DNA of 64,000 nt from Lachnospiraceae bacterium (lineage in GTDB: Bacteria > Bacillota > Clostridia > Lachnospirales > Lachnospiraceae). The position numbers were made by a program, and so were the translations under genes. Under the pieces are notes generated by a model. That model worked only from the letters and a program-made list of their open reading frames with translations, was not told the origin of the DNA and searched no databases. Positions within the stretch are counted from its first letter, which is position 1. Each line of letters opens with the position of its first letter. This document shows positions 36,004-44,062 of the stretch, piece after piece. The stretch lies in contig JAFQOW010000041.1 of NCBI GenBank assembly GCA_017412055.1, positions 62,001-126,000 on the forward strand, read 5' to 3'.

Positions 36004-37106
36004 ACAAAATTAGGAAGATAAGTGAAATCAGGTTGTGGCATTTGAACAATCTCCAACTTAAACTTATTCTGCTTATACTTCTTTCTAATCATCTCCTTAA
36101 ACTCATCTGTTCCCTCATTGAGACGAATGAACTTATCAAGGTCAGCATAAGTGAAGCCTAGACGTTCCTCATCAGTCTGCGCTTGAAGACCATCAACAGG
36201 AGTCTTGTCAATTAAATTAACAAGCATACTCCTGGTGAAAGGTTTAGAGTCATCAATACCTAGAACATCAATGAGATACTTACCGAGTTCTTTTACCTCA
36301 GTTACAGTAAGACCTTGGAGAGGAGCATAAGCACCTGCATTATCACCGAACTGAGTAGCATAACCAACCATATCCTCGGATAGATTAGACGTATTGATTA
36401 CACGCCCATCTACACATTGACCAATAGCATGAAGAGTAGACATACGAATACGAGCAGGAAGATTAATTTCCATGTCCTTTGTGGGATAGATACCACTCGT
36501 CTTACGTTCAGCCCAAATCTGTGAAGTGATTGCATTTACACTGTCAGCAATATCCACCATAGTCTGATGAATACCAAGAATATCACATACATCCATGCTA
36601 TCCTTGAGGTCAGACTGTTCACGTTGCGGCATCATTACACCATAAACACGTTCATTACCAAAGATTGCACAAAGCAACATAGCAACTACTGTGCTATCCT
36701 TACCTCCGCTGATGCCAACAACAAAGTTCTTAGCATTAGTCTGCGCTGCCCACACCTTCATGTGAGTCTCAATGTTTGTGAACGCCACTTGAGGCGTAAA
36801 GCTATATTCCTTTTCCATAATCATGTATTCTTTTTTCTTTTGTGAAGCTTTAAATAGGTGTGTAAAATAAAACTCTGCTTGTTTTTCACTTATAATAGAG
36901 ATTGTTTGCCACTCTTTTATCCAAAATTCTCGAACAATTGCAAACTTCCCATTCAAATTACCACCTTTATCAATGATTTGAAAAGGCTCATCTTCTGTAA
37001 TGTTCAATTCTGCTAATGCCTTAGTGGAAACTTCATCAGGATAATCACTATATTTCTTCCATCTCAGGTTAGAAATTTTAATCTTCTTTACAGTTTGTGG
37101 TATCAT
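35991..37106 (-). CDS. nadE: NAD synthetase (NadE-like) with extra N-terminal domain
   Basis: 371 aa. From ~residue 105 it matches ammonia-type NAD synthetase: PP-loop VVGISGGKDSTVVAML at ~130, NLPARIRMSTLHAIG at ~215, FGDNAGAYAPLQGLTVTEV at ~253, and TDEERLGFTYADLDKF at ~320. The family amidates nicotinate adenine dinucleotide to NAD+ using ATP. The first ~95 residues are an unrecognised extra domain; an internal start at MIMEKEYSF would give only the enzyme. Part of the phage NAD+/ADP-ribose island. Confidence 0.88.
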   Translation of the reverse strand: MIPQTVKKIKISNLRWKKYSDYPDEVSTKALAELNITEDEPFQIIDKGGNLNGKFAIVREFWIKEWQTISIISEKQAEFYFTHLFKASQKKKEYMIMEKEYSFTPQVAFTNIETHMKVWAAQTNAKNFVVGISGGKDSTVVAMLLCAIFGNERVYGVMMPQREQSDLKDSMDVCDILGIHQTMVDIADSVNAITSQIWAERKTSGIYPTKDMEINLPARIRMSTLHAIGQCVDGRVINTSNLSEDMVGYATQFGDNAGAYAPLQGLTVTEVKELGKYLIDVLGIDDSKPFTRSMLVNLIDKTPVDGLQAQTDEERLGFTYADLDKFIRLNEGTDEFKEMIRKKYKQNKFKLEIVQMPQPDFTYLPNFVKAD

Positions 37107-37245
37107 TTTTTTTTTGATTATATAAGTCTCGAAGTGAATTATCGTTTGTCCAATTCATAACCCATTCTTTTGTCGGTATATACTCCTTGGGCCATTTAGT
37201 TCTATTCACCACCATTTCCCATAGTTCAAACCCACTATTTTTCAT
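37078..37245 (-). CDS. Small ORF upstream of NAD synthetase
   Basis: 55 aa from ATG 37245 (MKNSGFELWEMVVNRTKWP and onward) to TAA 37078, overlapping the NAD synthetase start by 29 nt. It fills the only gap in the island and is Trp-rich (4 Trp). No promoter of its own, 16 nt after the macrodomain stop. Coding status is plausible, not certain. Confidence 0.5.
   Translation of the reverse strand: MKNSGFELWEMVVNRTKWPKEYIPTKEWVMNWTNDNSLRDLYNQKKNDTTNCKED
37117..37122 (-). promoter_or_regulatory. TATAAT element before NAD synthetase
   Basis: Minus-strand TATAAT ends 10 nt before the ATG at 37106, giving a ~4-nt leader. No GAAC at the usual place, so weaker evidence than at other promoters. Confidence 0.4.
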
Positions 37246-37261
37246 ATTGTTTTAAAAACAG

Positions 37262-37708
37262 TTAAAAGGGTTCATAAATTTCAATGTTTATAATATTATC
37301 AAGTTCTGATAGAATAGAAATAATTTTCTCTTTTACTTCTTCCCACTTCAATCCACCAAGTCCACAACCTAATGCAGGAATTGCTACAGACTTAATACCC
37401 AACTTATCGTAATTCTTTGCAAGATATTCTAATCCACTCTCAACATATTTCATCAGACTGGGGTTTTTCCAATGAATCTTTGTCGGAAATAAAAGAACCT
37501 TGTGTTTTTCATCACCATCTATAACGTAAAGTTCACCAACCTTTATTTCCCCATTTTGACACATCTTTTTATAAGTTTCAAAATGTTCAGGAAACTTCTT
37601 TTTAAAGGCGAGTGCCAACCCACCACCCATGACACCTACACAGTTGATGGGATTAACAATCACTTCACAAGATGACTTGAAGATGTCTCCTTGTTTAATA
37701 AATTTCAT
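37262..37708 (-). CDS. DarG-like macrodomain protein
   Basis: 148 aa, a single macrodomain. It follows the DarG-type subfamily closely: QGDIFKSSCEVIVNPINCVG, VMGGGLALAFKKKFPEHF, FPTKIHWKNPS, then SVAIPALGCGLGGLKWEEV. DarG removes ADP-ribose from thymidine in DNA and so reverses the DarT toxin; other macrodomains hydrolyse ADP-ribose esters or phosphates. The DarT-binding C-terminal domain of cellular DarG is absent. It overlaps the NAMPT homologue by 4 nt, tying it to the NAD+ genes. Role as anti-DarT enzyme is inferred. Confidence 0.85.
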   Translation of the reverse strand: MKFIKQGDIFKSSCEVIVNPINCVGVMGGGLALAFKKKFPEHFETYKKMCQNGEIKVGELYVIDGDEKHKVLLFPTKIHWKNPSLMKYVESGLEYLAKNYDKLGIKSVAIPALGCGLGGLKWEEVKEKIISILSELDNIINIEIYEPF

Positions 37709-39555
37709 AGAGTTTCATCAATTGTTTCACGAATACTTTCAAAATTCTGCTTGAACTCCTGACCATTCTTAAAATAAGTGATTAGTGCAGAGTTCTTACC
37801 AACCAAATCTTTCTCATACATCTCGTCCTTATAAGTCAATTCGCCATTCTCATCAAAATAAATTTGACACAATCCTCTAGTTGATTTCTTAGAAGACCAG
37901 TTTTTAGGGTCCTTATAAACAAAGCGTTCTTCTTCTCTTACACTTTCGTGCCATATATCCCCCTTATAACCTTCGTCAAACCATCTTTCTGCGATAAACT
38001 TTGAGTGTGAACATTTTACACAAATTGAGAAGGTGTCGCGCGTAAATGGTGACAAACTACCATCTTCATTCTCAAGAGCCTGGAAAGAGAACGAACCAAC
38101 ACCAAGACTTACATTATTGGCTGCAAAGCCCTTGATAGCAAGACGATTATAGATTTTCTTAGCACGAGTAATAGTAATACTGTCACCATACACAGCCTTA
38201 ATACCAGGATTAAGAACCTTGTAACCCCTGGAATTCACCGAACCGCCAAAGATTTCATACATCGTCTCTACCATACCCTTTTCTTCCCAAGTGCGGGAAC
38301 GATTCTGAAGAACACCTGCCGCCCACATCATAGGACAATTCTTATCAACAGTCTCATCAATGCTATGCAAATGTTCAACTGCACGAATACGAACAAGGTA
38401 TTCCATGCCATCATACATAACTGCTACAAGATCACCCTCGCGGAAACCTTGTTCCCAAAGATTATTTGCTTCCTCTTCTGTAAACGTCAGAGCAAAACGC
38501 TCAATCTTAGTTCTATCTTCAATCATTTCCTTAGGAATACGCTTTACTGCACACTTTATTGAATCAGCATGAAGAACAGGAACAGTCCCACAGAGAGCAT
38601 CTACAGGCTCAGCACTATCATGTCGGACACCGATGAACACACCACGCTTACCACGTGCATCAATCTCATGCATGAAATAGTTAGGAAGAATGTTAGTTAA
38701 CACATTCCAAAAATCATAACTATCGCAAACAGCAGCAAATGATACATCATAGTAGAGGTTAAAGAGATATTGGAATGTAAAGAATTCATCTCCACCATCA
38801 AGGCAAGCATGAGAAGTCATTACGCTATGCTCAGTTGAAGTAAGACCACGAACATTACCAGTACATTTACCATAAACATTCTGAATGTGCTTACGAGCGG
38901 CAACCGTAGAAGAATTCCACATTGAAGTAAGCCAAGCAACGGAAGCATTTACTGCGCTTTCATTACTTTCTTGGCCACGCATGGAGAAGTCGCACATCGC
39001 AACTCGCTCATCAATGCCATTTTCTACAGTCTTAGCAAATGCCTCACGAGCAATCTTACGATATTCACGAGCAATCGTTGCTGAAACCATAGGATGCCAA
39101 ATTGCAGCAGACAGAGATGCCTCAAGAGCCTGACCGACCCAGAAGAACTGAGGATTAGTAGACTTGATTTCCACACAAGGCACACCCATAGGAACAAGCG
39201 TTCCCTCAGCAACAGCATTGATTTCTACAGGCAAATAACCAAGTTCATGAAGAGCCTTGAAATGGCCAATAGTCTTATCAATCATTTCATCAGTATAACC
39301 AAGTCCAAGATTAAGCACCTCACGAATCTCGTTCTCGCAATCCTCAAAGTTTCGATTAAAGAAATTATCATTAAAATTCTCCACTACATAAGAATGCACA
39401 TAAGCACTTAAACCGAAGAATACTACCTTATCAACACCCTTAAGACGTGAGCCACGAGGGGTGAGATAAGAAGTAAGTTCTCGCAGTTCAGGACGATACT
39501 GAAGAATATGTGTCAACTTATAAAAGTCCGTCAATAGAAATGGATTCATATTCAT
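37705..39555 (-). CDS. nadV: Nicotinamide phosphoribosyltransferase homologue (NadV/Namat-like)
   Basis: 616 aa from ATG 39555, chosen over the upstream TTG by promoter position. Type II phosphoribosyltransferase features: LLTDFYKLTH at 8, DFSMRGQES at 189, catalytic-type TEHS (H243), CDSYDFWN at 277, TRDTFSICVKCS near 500. Human R311-P-D313-S-G appears as RHDSAEP with R and D at the same numbers. It is ~120 residues longer than human NAMPT, with an insertion ~330-430. It makes NMN from nicotinamide and PRPP or, if a Namat, NAD+ from ADPR-pyrophosphate and nicotinamide. Confidence 0.87.
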   Translation of the reverse strand: MNMNPFLLTDFYKLTHILQYRPELRELTSYLTPRGSRLKGVDKVVFFGLSAYVHSYVVENFNDNFFNRNFEDCENEIREVLNLGLGYTDEMIDKTIGHFKALHELGYLPVEINAVAEGTLVPMGVPCVEIKSTNPQFFWVGQALEASLSAAIWHPMVSATIAREYRKIAREAFAKTVENGIDERVAMCDFSMRGQESNESAVNASVAWLTSMWNSSTVAARKHIQNVYGKCTGNVRGLTSTEHSVMTSHACLDGGDEFFTFQYLFNLYYDVSFAAVCDSYDFWNVLTNILPNYFMHEIDARGKRGVFIGVRHDSAEPVDALCGTVPVLHADSIKCAVKRIPKEMIEDRTKIERFALTFTEEEANNLWEQGFREGDLVAVMYDGMEYLVRIRAVEHLHSIDETVDKNCPMMWAAGVLQNRSRTWEEKGMVETMYEIFGGSVNSRGYKVLNPGIKAVYGDSITITRAKKIYNRLAIKGFAANNVSLGVGSFSFQALENEDGSLSPFTRDTFSICVKCSHSKFIAERWFDEGYKGDIWHESVREEERFVYKDPKNWSSKKSTRGLCQIYFDENGELTYKDEMYEKDLVGKNSALITYFKNGQEFKQNFESIRETIDETL

Positions 39556-39561
39556 AACCAA

Positions 39562-39576
39562 ATATTATATTAGTTC
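39562..39576 (-). promoter_or_regulatory. GAAC-type promoter of the NAMPT-macrodomain genes
   Basis: GAAC (39576-39573) followed by TAATAT at the N5 register or TATAAT at 39569-39564; the latter gives a start ~39557, 2 nt before the ATG. Confidence 0.62.
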
Positions 39577-39585
39577 TGTGTAAAG

Positions 39586-39611
39586 AAAAAGCCTAGACTT
39601 ATGGTCTAGGC
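39586..39611 (-). terminator. Terminator of the PRPP-synthetase-like gene
   Basis: An 8-bp perfect stem (gcctagac / gtctaggc) with a 5-nt loop containing the stop codon, followed on the minus strand by TTTTTC. Confidence 0.85.
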
Positions 39612-40393
39612 TCCGGAGTTTCAAAAGCTGGTATCATCTCCAATGTATCAGCCGAGTAGATATTGTCAATTAGACCATTACCCTTAGAATTGTAGAAATT
39701 TCGTGCTTCAGGTTTGAGGTGGGTTACATACAAATCTACTTGAGCAGCACCCATTTCACGAAGAGCCTTAGCAGCCTCCACAAATGTTCTACCGCCCATT
39801 ACCATGTCATCTACAATAAGAATACGCTTACCTTCAATGTCAGTCTTATCTGCAATTACCTCATAACAAACGATTTCACCAGTATCAAGATTACGTTTCT
39901 TATTACCAAAACGATAAGGCATGTCAATCAGTTCACTATACTTCTTAGCAGCACCATTATCAGGATAGAAATACAAATCGTAGTTGTTTTTATCTACATT
40001 TATTGGATGAACCACTGGATAAATTACACGACATCTGTTAAGAAGTGCAGGAAGAACATTACTATGTGGGTCATAAACTTCAACTACTGTAAACTTTAGC
40101 TCATTAATAACCTGAGCAATATACTTGAGTGAGAATAGATGACTTTCCATCTCTCTATCCATCTGACAATAAGGAAAATACTTAATAATCAGCTCACAAC
40201 GTGTGGGTTCAATCATAGTATCATCAAACCACTTCTTAACTACCATGAGATTGAGCAAGTCCTCATTGCTTTCAAAAATCAATTCAAACTTATTACAATC
40301 TTTAATTGGCATTGCATAAGTCAAAGGACTATAATCTACCTCATTATTAGGGAAGCGGCCCTTTACAACATTTTCACCATTAAATTTCAACAT
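39599..40393 (-). CDS. prs: PRPP synthetase homologue (Prs/Adps-like)
   Basis: 264 aa, shorter than cellular Prs (~310). It keeps family landmarks: KYFPYCQMDREMESHLFSLK at ~70 (ATP site), YDPHSNVLPALL at ~107, and PRPP loop ILIVDDMVMGGRTFVEAAKA at ~190. Prs makes PRPP from ribose-5-phosphate and ATP. In phage NARP1 a Prs homologue (Adps) instead makes ADPR-pyrophosphate from ADP-ribose for a NAMPT-like partner. It sits immediately upstream of the NAMPT homologue, the expected pairing. Sequence alone does not choose the substrate. Confidence 0.88.
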   Translation of the reverse strand: MLKFNGENVVKGRFPNNEVDYSPLTYAMPIKDCNKFELIFESNEDLLNLMVVKKWFDDTMIEPTRCELIIKYFPYCQMDREMESHLFSLKYIAQVINELKFTVVEVYDPHSNVLPALLNRCRVIYPVVHPINVDKNNYDLYFYPDNGAAKKYSELIDMPYRFGNKKRNLDTGEIVCYEVIADKTDIEGKRILIVDDMVMGGRTFVEAAKALREMGAAQVDLYVTHLKPEARNFYNSKGNGLIDNIYSADTLEMIPAFETPEPRP

Positions 40394-40398
40394 ATTTT

Positions 40399-40596
40399 TT
40401 ATCCTCTGTTATATTTCCAAAAAGTTTCAAGCTTCATAGCATATTCCCCTGCATCTGCCCAGTTGTCAAAGCACTTTCTCTCCATTTCGTTGCCACTGTT
40501 ATCATAGAAATATACTACCCAATGACGTCCATCATTTGGTGAAGCCCCTTTAATCTTTGTGAGAGTTTCTCTAATTACAATATTATCAATTTTCAT
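40399..40596 (-). CDS. Small protein of unknown function
   Basis: 65 aa from ATG 40596 (MKIDNIVIRETLTKIKGAS), 7 nt after the upstream stop; a longer frame to 40674 would overlap the upstream gene without an ATG signal. Contains WVVYFYDNSGNEMERKCF and ends WKYNRG. It lies 5 nt before the Prs homologue in one operon. Confidence 0.62.
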   Translation of the reverse strand: MKIDNIVIRETLTKIKGASPNDGRHWVVYFYDNSGNEMERKCFDNWADAGEYAMKLETFWKYNRG

Positions 40597-40603
40597 ATCT
40601 ATT

Positions 40604-41524
40604 TCAATTGTTTTTATCACAAATATCAGTAATACATTTAATAGTCTTACTCTTATCAAGTCCACAATGTCCATGATTTAGAGTTTTAGGCTGATAATGT
40701 TCACAATTCAAACAAAATTTTTCAATTTCTTTTTCTTCTTTTTCAAAGTATTCACAGACATCATTATCAGATACAGTTTTATAACCTTTATGTCTTCCAC
40801 TATATCTATCCGCAGGATACCAAACCATATTTTCTTTTTTACGACATTCGCCTATTACCCCCGAACCATGCGATGGAAATTCACTAAAATGCTTACAAAG
40901 AAGACAATTTCGATCTAGAGAACTTTCCATCGGAATAGACAAATCATAATTATTTTCAATATAATTCATCAACAGCTGTGCATAATGTTCTGCACTATCT
41001 ACTTCTGAAGGAATGCTCCCATAATCTGCGAGTTCACCCTGAATTAGAACATCTGCTTTACGATGAAAATCTTTGTGAGTTGCTACAAAAACATCATTTT
41101 TACGCGACTCATCAAAATCATCTATTTCAAACACTTTTCCTAAAGCTCTACCCATTTCATAAAAGCAAATAGGTTGCGGGGAAGGAGAATTAGAAAAATA
41201 CATAGAGAACAAAACTTGAGGAGTATTCAAATATTTGAATTCCCATTCAATCTGTTCTCTAGTAGCATTAGGATTAGTTACATCGAAAGAATCTCTACGA
41301 GGATTAAGAAAAATAATACCTCGTTCATGCTTCCAATTTTCCTTAAAATAGTTGATGACAGTCTTTTGCCATTCCTCACAATTAGTGATACCCCCTGCTA
41401 AAAATACAGGAATAGCAAACACTAAATTATAAGATGCAAGTTCGACATCTTCAGGGCAAGTAACGACTGTTACTTTATTTGCAAATTGTTCCTTTGCTCT
41501 CTTTGCGTAAGAATTATAAAACAT
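40604..41524 (-). CDS. Nucleoside 2-deoxyribosyltransferase-like domain plus Cys-rich tail
   Basis: 306 aa. Residues ~25-195 fit the deoxyribosyltransferase-like fold: VFAIPVFLAGGITNCEEWQK, GIIFLNPRRDSFDVTNPN, EWEFKYLNTPQVLFSMYFSN, CFYEMGRALGKVFE with the catalytic-type Glu, and DYGSIPSEVDSAEHYAQLL. Residues ~205-306 hold two Cys-rich modules (CLLCKHF...CRKKE and CLNCEHYQ...CGLD), probably zinc-binding. The family cleaves or transfers N-glycosidic bonds of nucleosides and related compounds. Its place in the NAD+ island suggests a nicotinamide-riboside or ADP-ribose-related substrate, unproven. Confidence 0.78.
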   Translation of the reverse strand: MFYNSYAKRAKEQFANKVTVVTCPEDVELASYNLVFAIPVFLAGGITNCEEWQKTVINYFKENWKHERGIIFLNPRRDSFDVTNPNATREQIEWEFKYLNTPQVLFSMYFSNSPSPQPICFYEMGRALGKVFEIDDFDESRKNDVFVATHKDFHRKADVLIQGELADYGSIPSEVDSAEHYAQLLMNYIENNYDLSIPMESSLDRNCLLCKHFSEFPSHGSGVIGECRKKENMVWYPADRYSGRHKGYKTVSDNDVCEYFEKEEKEIEKFCLNCEHYQPKTLNHGHCGLDKSKTIKCITDICDKNN

Positions 41525-41527
41525 AAA

Positions 41528-41656
41528 TTATTTTAATAATTTATTACAAAAGTTTTCAAATATTTTTCCTAAAGCTTTTCTTTCTTTTTCTTTCTTTATT
41601 CTTTTTTGAATTTCTGTTTTAGTAGGTAAATGAAAATATCGTAATTTCTTTTTCAT
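41528..41656 (-). CDS. Very small basic protein
   Basis: 42 aa from ATG 41656 (MKKKLRYFHLPTKTEIQKRI) to TAA 41528. Its ATG overlaps the nicotinamidase stop (ATGA), and the stop lies 3 nt before the next gene, so it fits the operon exactly. Lys/Arg-rich; function unknown. Confidence 0.58.
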   Translation of the reverse strand: MKKKLRYFHLPTKTEIQKRIKKEKERKALGKIFENFCNKLLK

Positions 41657-42306
41657 CGTTTCAAAAACTCTTCAGAATTTTCAATATCTATCTGACAGCA
41701 ACCCATCGTTATAAGAGCTGCTTTATGTGTATCTTCATTGACACATGCACAAAGGTCTTCAAGAACAGTAATCTTCATATTAGGCATAAGACCACGAAGA
41801 TAAATTGCATTGGAAGCTACACAAATACCTGTGCAGAAGCCCATAAAAACAATCTCATCAATCTCATGGGACATATCCATCTTAATATCATGCATGAAAT
41901 AACCAATATGTTTACCAAGATAAACAGACATAAAGGTATTCTTATTAAAGACTTTATCATTAACACCAAGATAAGGTGCTACTCGGTCATCAATTTGCCA
42001 ACCCCAGGTATCCTTAATACAGTGAGGAACCGGTAGCTTCTTACCTTCAAGAGTATTTTCATACCAAGCACTTTCAGAAATATCCTCTTTAATAACCTTA
42101 TCCCCAAAGATATATGTCTGAGACTTAGTATCCTTATCATAATGGGTATCACGTGTTGCCCAAATAGCTACGGTATTTTCCTTATTCTTTACTTTGGAAA
42201 GGAACTCAGCAATCTTAGGCGTTACTTCTTGAGCCTTTTCAGAACCAAGAGCTCCACTAATAAAATCATTCTGAACATCAATTACAATATATAATGTCTT
42301 CTTCAT
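41653..42306 (-). CDS. pncA: Nicotinamidase (PncA-like)
   Basis: 217 aa, isochorismatase-like hydrolase. Catalytic triad candidates: D10 in IVIDVQNDF, K122 in NKNTF and C162 in CTGICVASNA; metal-site-like TRDTHYD at 51-57. Nicotinamidase converts nicotinamide to nicotinic acid, the entry to the Preiss-Handler route that ends with NAD synthetase, also encoded here. No nicotinate phosphoribosyltransferase or NaMN adenylyltransferase is in the window, so the host would supply those steps. Confidence 0.88.
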   Translation of the reverse strand: MKKTLYIVIDVQNDFISGALGSEKAQEVTPKIAEFLSKVKNKENTVAIWATRDTHYDKDTKSQTYIFGDKVIKEDISESAWYENTLEGKKLPVPHCIKDTWGWQIDDRVAPYLGVNDKVFNKNTFMSVYLGKHIGYFMHDIKMDMSHEIDEIVFMGFCTGICVASNAIYLRGLMPNMKITVLEDLCACVNEDTHKAALITMGCCQIDIENSEEFLKR

Positions 42307-42313
42307 AATTTTA

Positions 42314-42328
42314 TTAATATCAAAGTTC
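42314..42328 (-). promoter_or_regulatory. GAAC-type promoter of the nicotinamidase operon
   Basis: GAAC (42328-42325), N5, TATTAA (42319-42314), 7 nt from the ATG at 42306. It lies back-to-back with a late promoter on the other strand, 41 nt separating the two start codons. Confidence 0.6.
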
Positions 42329-42332
42329 TGAT

Positions 42333-42340
42333 ATTAAATA
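42333..42340 (+). promoter_or_regulatory. Late promoter ATTAAATA
   Basis: Predicted start 42346, 2 nt before the ATG at 42348. Confidence 0.7.
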
Positions 42341-42347
42341 ATGCTAT

Positions 42348-44030
42348 ATGGCAAAACGTAAGGTTTCAGAAAGAGATTTTCTTATTGAACAGTGTTTATA
42401 TGACGCTTACTGTGAAAGAGAAGGAGTCATTAATGAAGGTTTCGTAGATGACTTTAAAGCTAATGCTAGAGCGGCAGGAGAATGGTTAAAACAAGATGCT
42501 AAAGATAGTTTTAGACTTCGTAAAAAGGGTGAGGTACAATCTAATAGGAAAAACGCTGCAGCAAGTGGAAAAATTAAATCATATGCAGGTAGCTTAGCTA
42601 AAACAATGTCCGATTTTAAAAAAAGCGGTGGAACACTAGGTAGAAATATAAGCAATATTGATGATGTTATCAACCGTCTTAATTTAGTGTCTCAGGGTAA
42701 ATTACCTCGTGGTGTTGCAGGAAGTAACTGGGCTGAACCTGAGCAACAAAATGCTTATTCTTCAGGAGCTCCATCAAATACAAATACTAATTCTACAGTT
42801 TCTTCAACAAAAACTACACAATCAAATAGCTCTCGACCAAGTAAAAATACAACAACGACTGACAATAATGGGTATTTTACCACAGGCGCATCTGCACCTT
42901 CACCATCTACTGCAAGCTCTACACCTAAAAACACAAGCTCTAATAGCTCGCCTACAACTAATGGAAGTTCAAATCAATCTACTGCAAGCCAACAGGTTGA
43001 GCCAGCTCAGCAACCTCAAGAAGAAATTGGTGCTAATAATCAACAACAGACACCAACTAGCTCATCTGAAACACAAAACAAACCATTGAGTAAACGTGAC
43101 ATTGCACGTAAAAAGCGTCAAGAAAAGATTTTCAAACGTAAAGAAAGAGAAGCTGAAAAAGCAAAAATAGAAAGAGCTAAACGCATTAAAAAGGCAGGAA
43201 AAGCTGCGGCTAAAGCCAAAAAAGCAGATACTCCAGTTGCACCAGGTGAACCAGCCGCACCGGTTAAACCAACTGACTCAGATAATCCAGCTACTCCAGA
43301 TAATCCAGTTCCGCCTGTCACTCCAGCTGCTGACCAACAACCAAAAAATCCTCCTCAATCTACTCCTGAAGCTTCAAATTCTGATAATTCGACAGGAAAT
43401 GAGGATACCTTAAATGCTGATGACCAAACTTCTACAGATGGTTCATCTGTTACAGCTGATACTCCTAATACACCTGGTCAATCAGCAATGTTAGATTCTA
43501 TTCCAGATAATCAAGGTACATATATTGGAGATATTAATAATATAAATCAGCAAACACCATGGACTACAACTATTGGTGGAACTCAAAAGGGTGATGCATA
43601 TATAGGAGGTACTACCAATCTTCCTGGTGAAGATAATTCGTTACCTGGTGATACCCAACCACAATTACCTGCTCCTGAAGAACCATTAGGGTTGCCTGGC
43701 CCTAATGATACAGAAGATAGCCAAGTAGAAGAGCCCGCTGAAATTATTCCTGCTGTAAAAGAGGACCCTCTTAGAGGTGTTGTTCCAAATCACACATATT
43801 CTAAACATAGTCATCCAAGAGATGAAAATGGAAAAAGGATAAAAGTTAATCCTAAAAAACAAGCAAGAAAAGCAATACAAAATGCTAGATCTGCTGAACA
43901 ATCAAGACGAGAAATGACACGACAACATGGAACAAAATATAAAAATAAGAAAGGTTCAGAAGCAGAAGAAGTTATAAAAGAACATTATAATACAAGCGCT
44001 CAGATGTCGATGCTTAATTCAATTATCTAA
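42348..44030 (+). CDS. Low-complexity late protein, putative packaged/internal protein
   Basis: 560 aa. The N-terminus (residues 1-30) ends in V-I-N-E, a T4-like prohead protease site; ~30-125 is basic and helical. Residues ~130-240 are Ser/Thr/Asn/Gln-rich, ~245-290 a strongly basic Lys/Arg/Ala helix (KRDIARKKRQEKIFKRKERE), ~290-465 Pro/Thr/Asp-rich, and the last ~80 are basic. This composition suggests an extended DNA-associated or ejected protein. Single-gene late unit with its own terminator. Confidence 0.7.
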   Translation: MAKRKVSERDFLIEQCLYDAYCEREGVINEGFVDDFKANARAAGEWLKQDAKDSFRLRKKGEVQSNRKNAAASGKIKSYAGSLAKTMSDFKKSGGTLGRNISNIDDVINRLNLVSQGKLPRGVAGSNWAEPEQQNAYSSGAPSNTNTNSTVSSTKTTQSNSSRPSKNTTTTDNNGYFTTGASAPSPSTASSTPKNTSSNSSPTTNGSSNQSTASQQVEPAQQPQEEIGANNQQQTPTSSSETQNKPLSKRDIARKKRQEKIFKRKEREAEKAKIERAKRIKKAGKAAAKAKKADTPVAPGEPAAPVKPTDSDNPATPDNPVPPVTPAADQQPKNPPQSTPEASNSDNSTGNEDTLNADDQTSTDGSSVTADTPNTPGQSAMLDSIPDNQGTYIGDINNINQQTPWTTTIGGTQKGDAYIGGTTNLPGEDNSLPGDTQPQLPAPEEPLGLPGPNDTEDSQVEEPAEIIPAVKEDPLRGVVPNHTYSKHSHPRDENGKRIKVNPKKQARKAIQNARSAEQSRREMTRQHGTKYKNKKGSEAEEVIKEHYNTSAQMSMLNSII

Positions 44031-44033
44031 AAT

Positions 44034-44062
44034 AAAAAGCTCAGGTTAATCCTGAGCTTTTT
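44034..44062. terminator. Bidirectional terminator
   Basis: Stem aaaagctcagg / cctgagctttt with a 5-nt loop, T run after and A run before, between the late gene and convergent gp47; it contains the gp47 stop. Confidence 0.9.
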
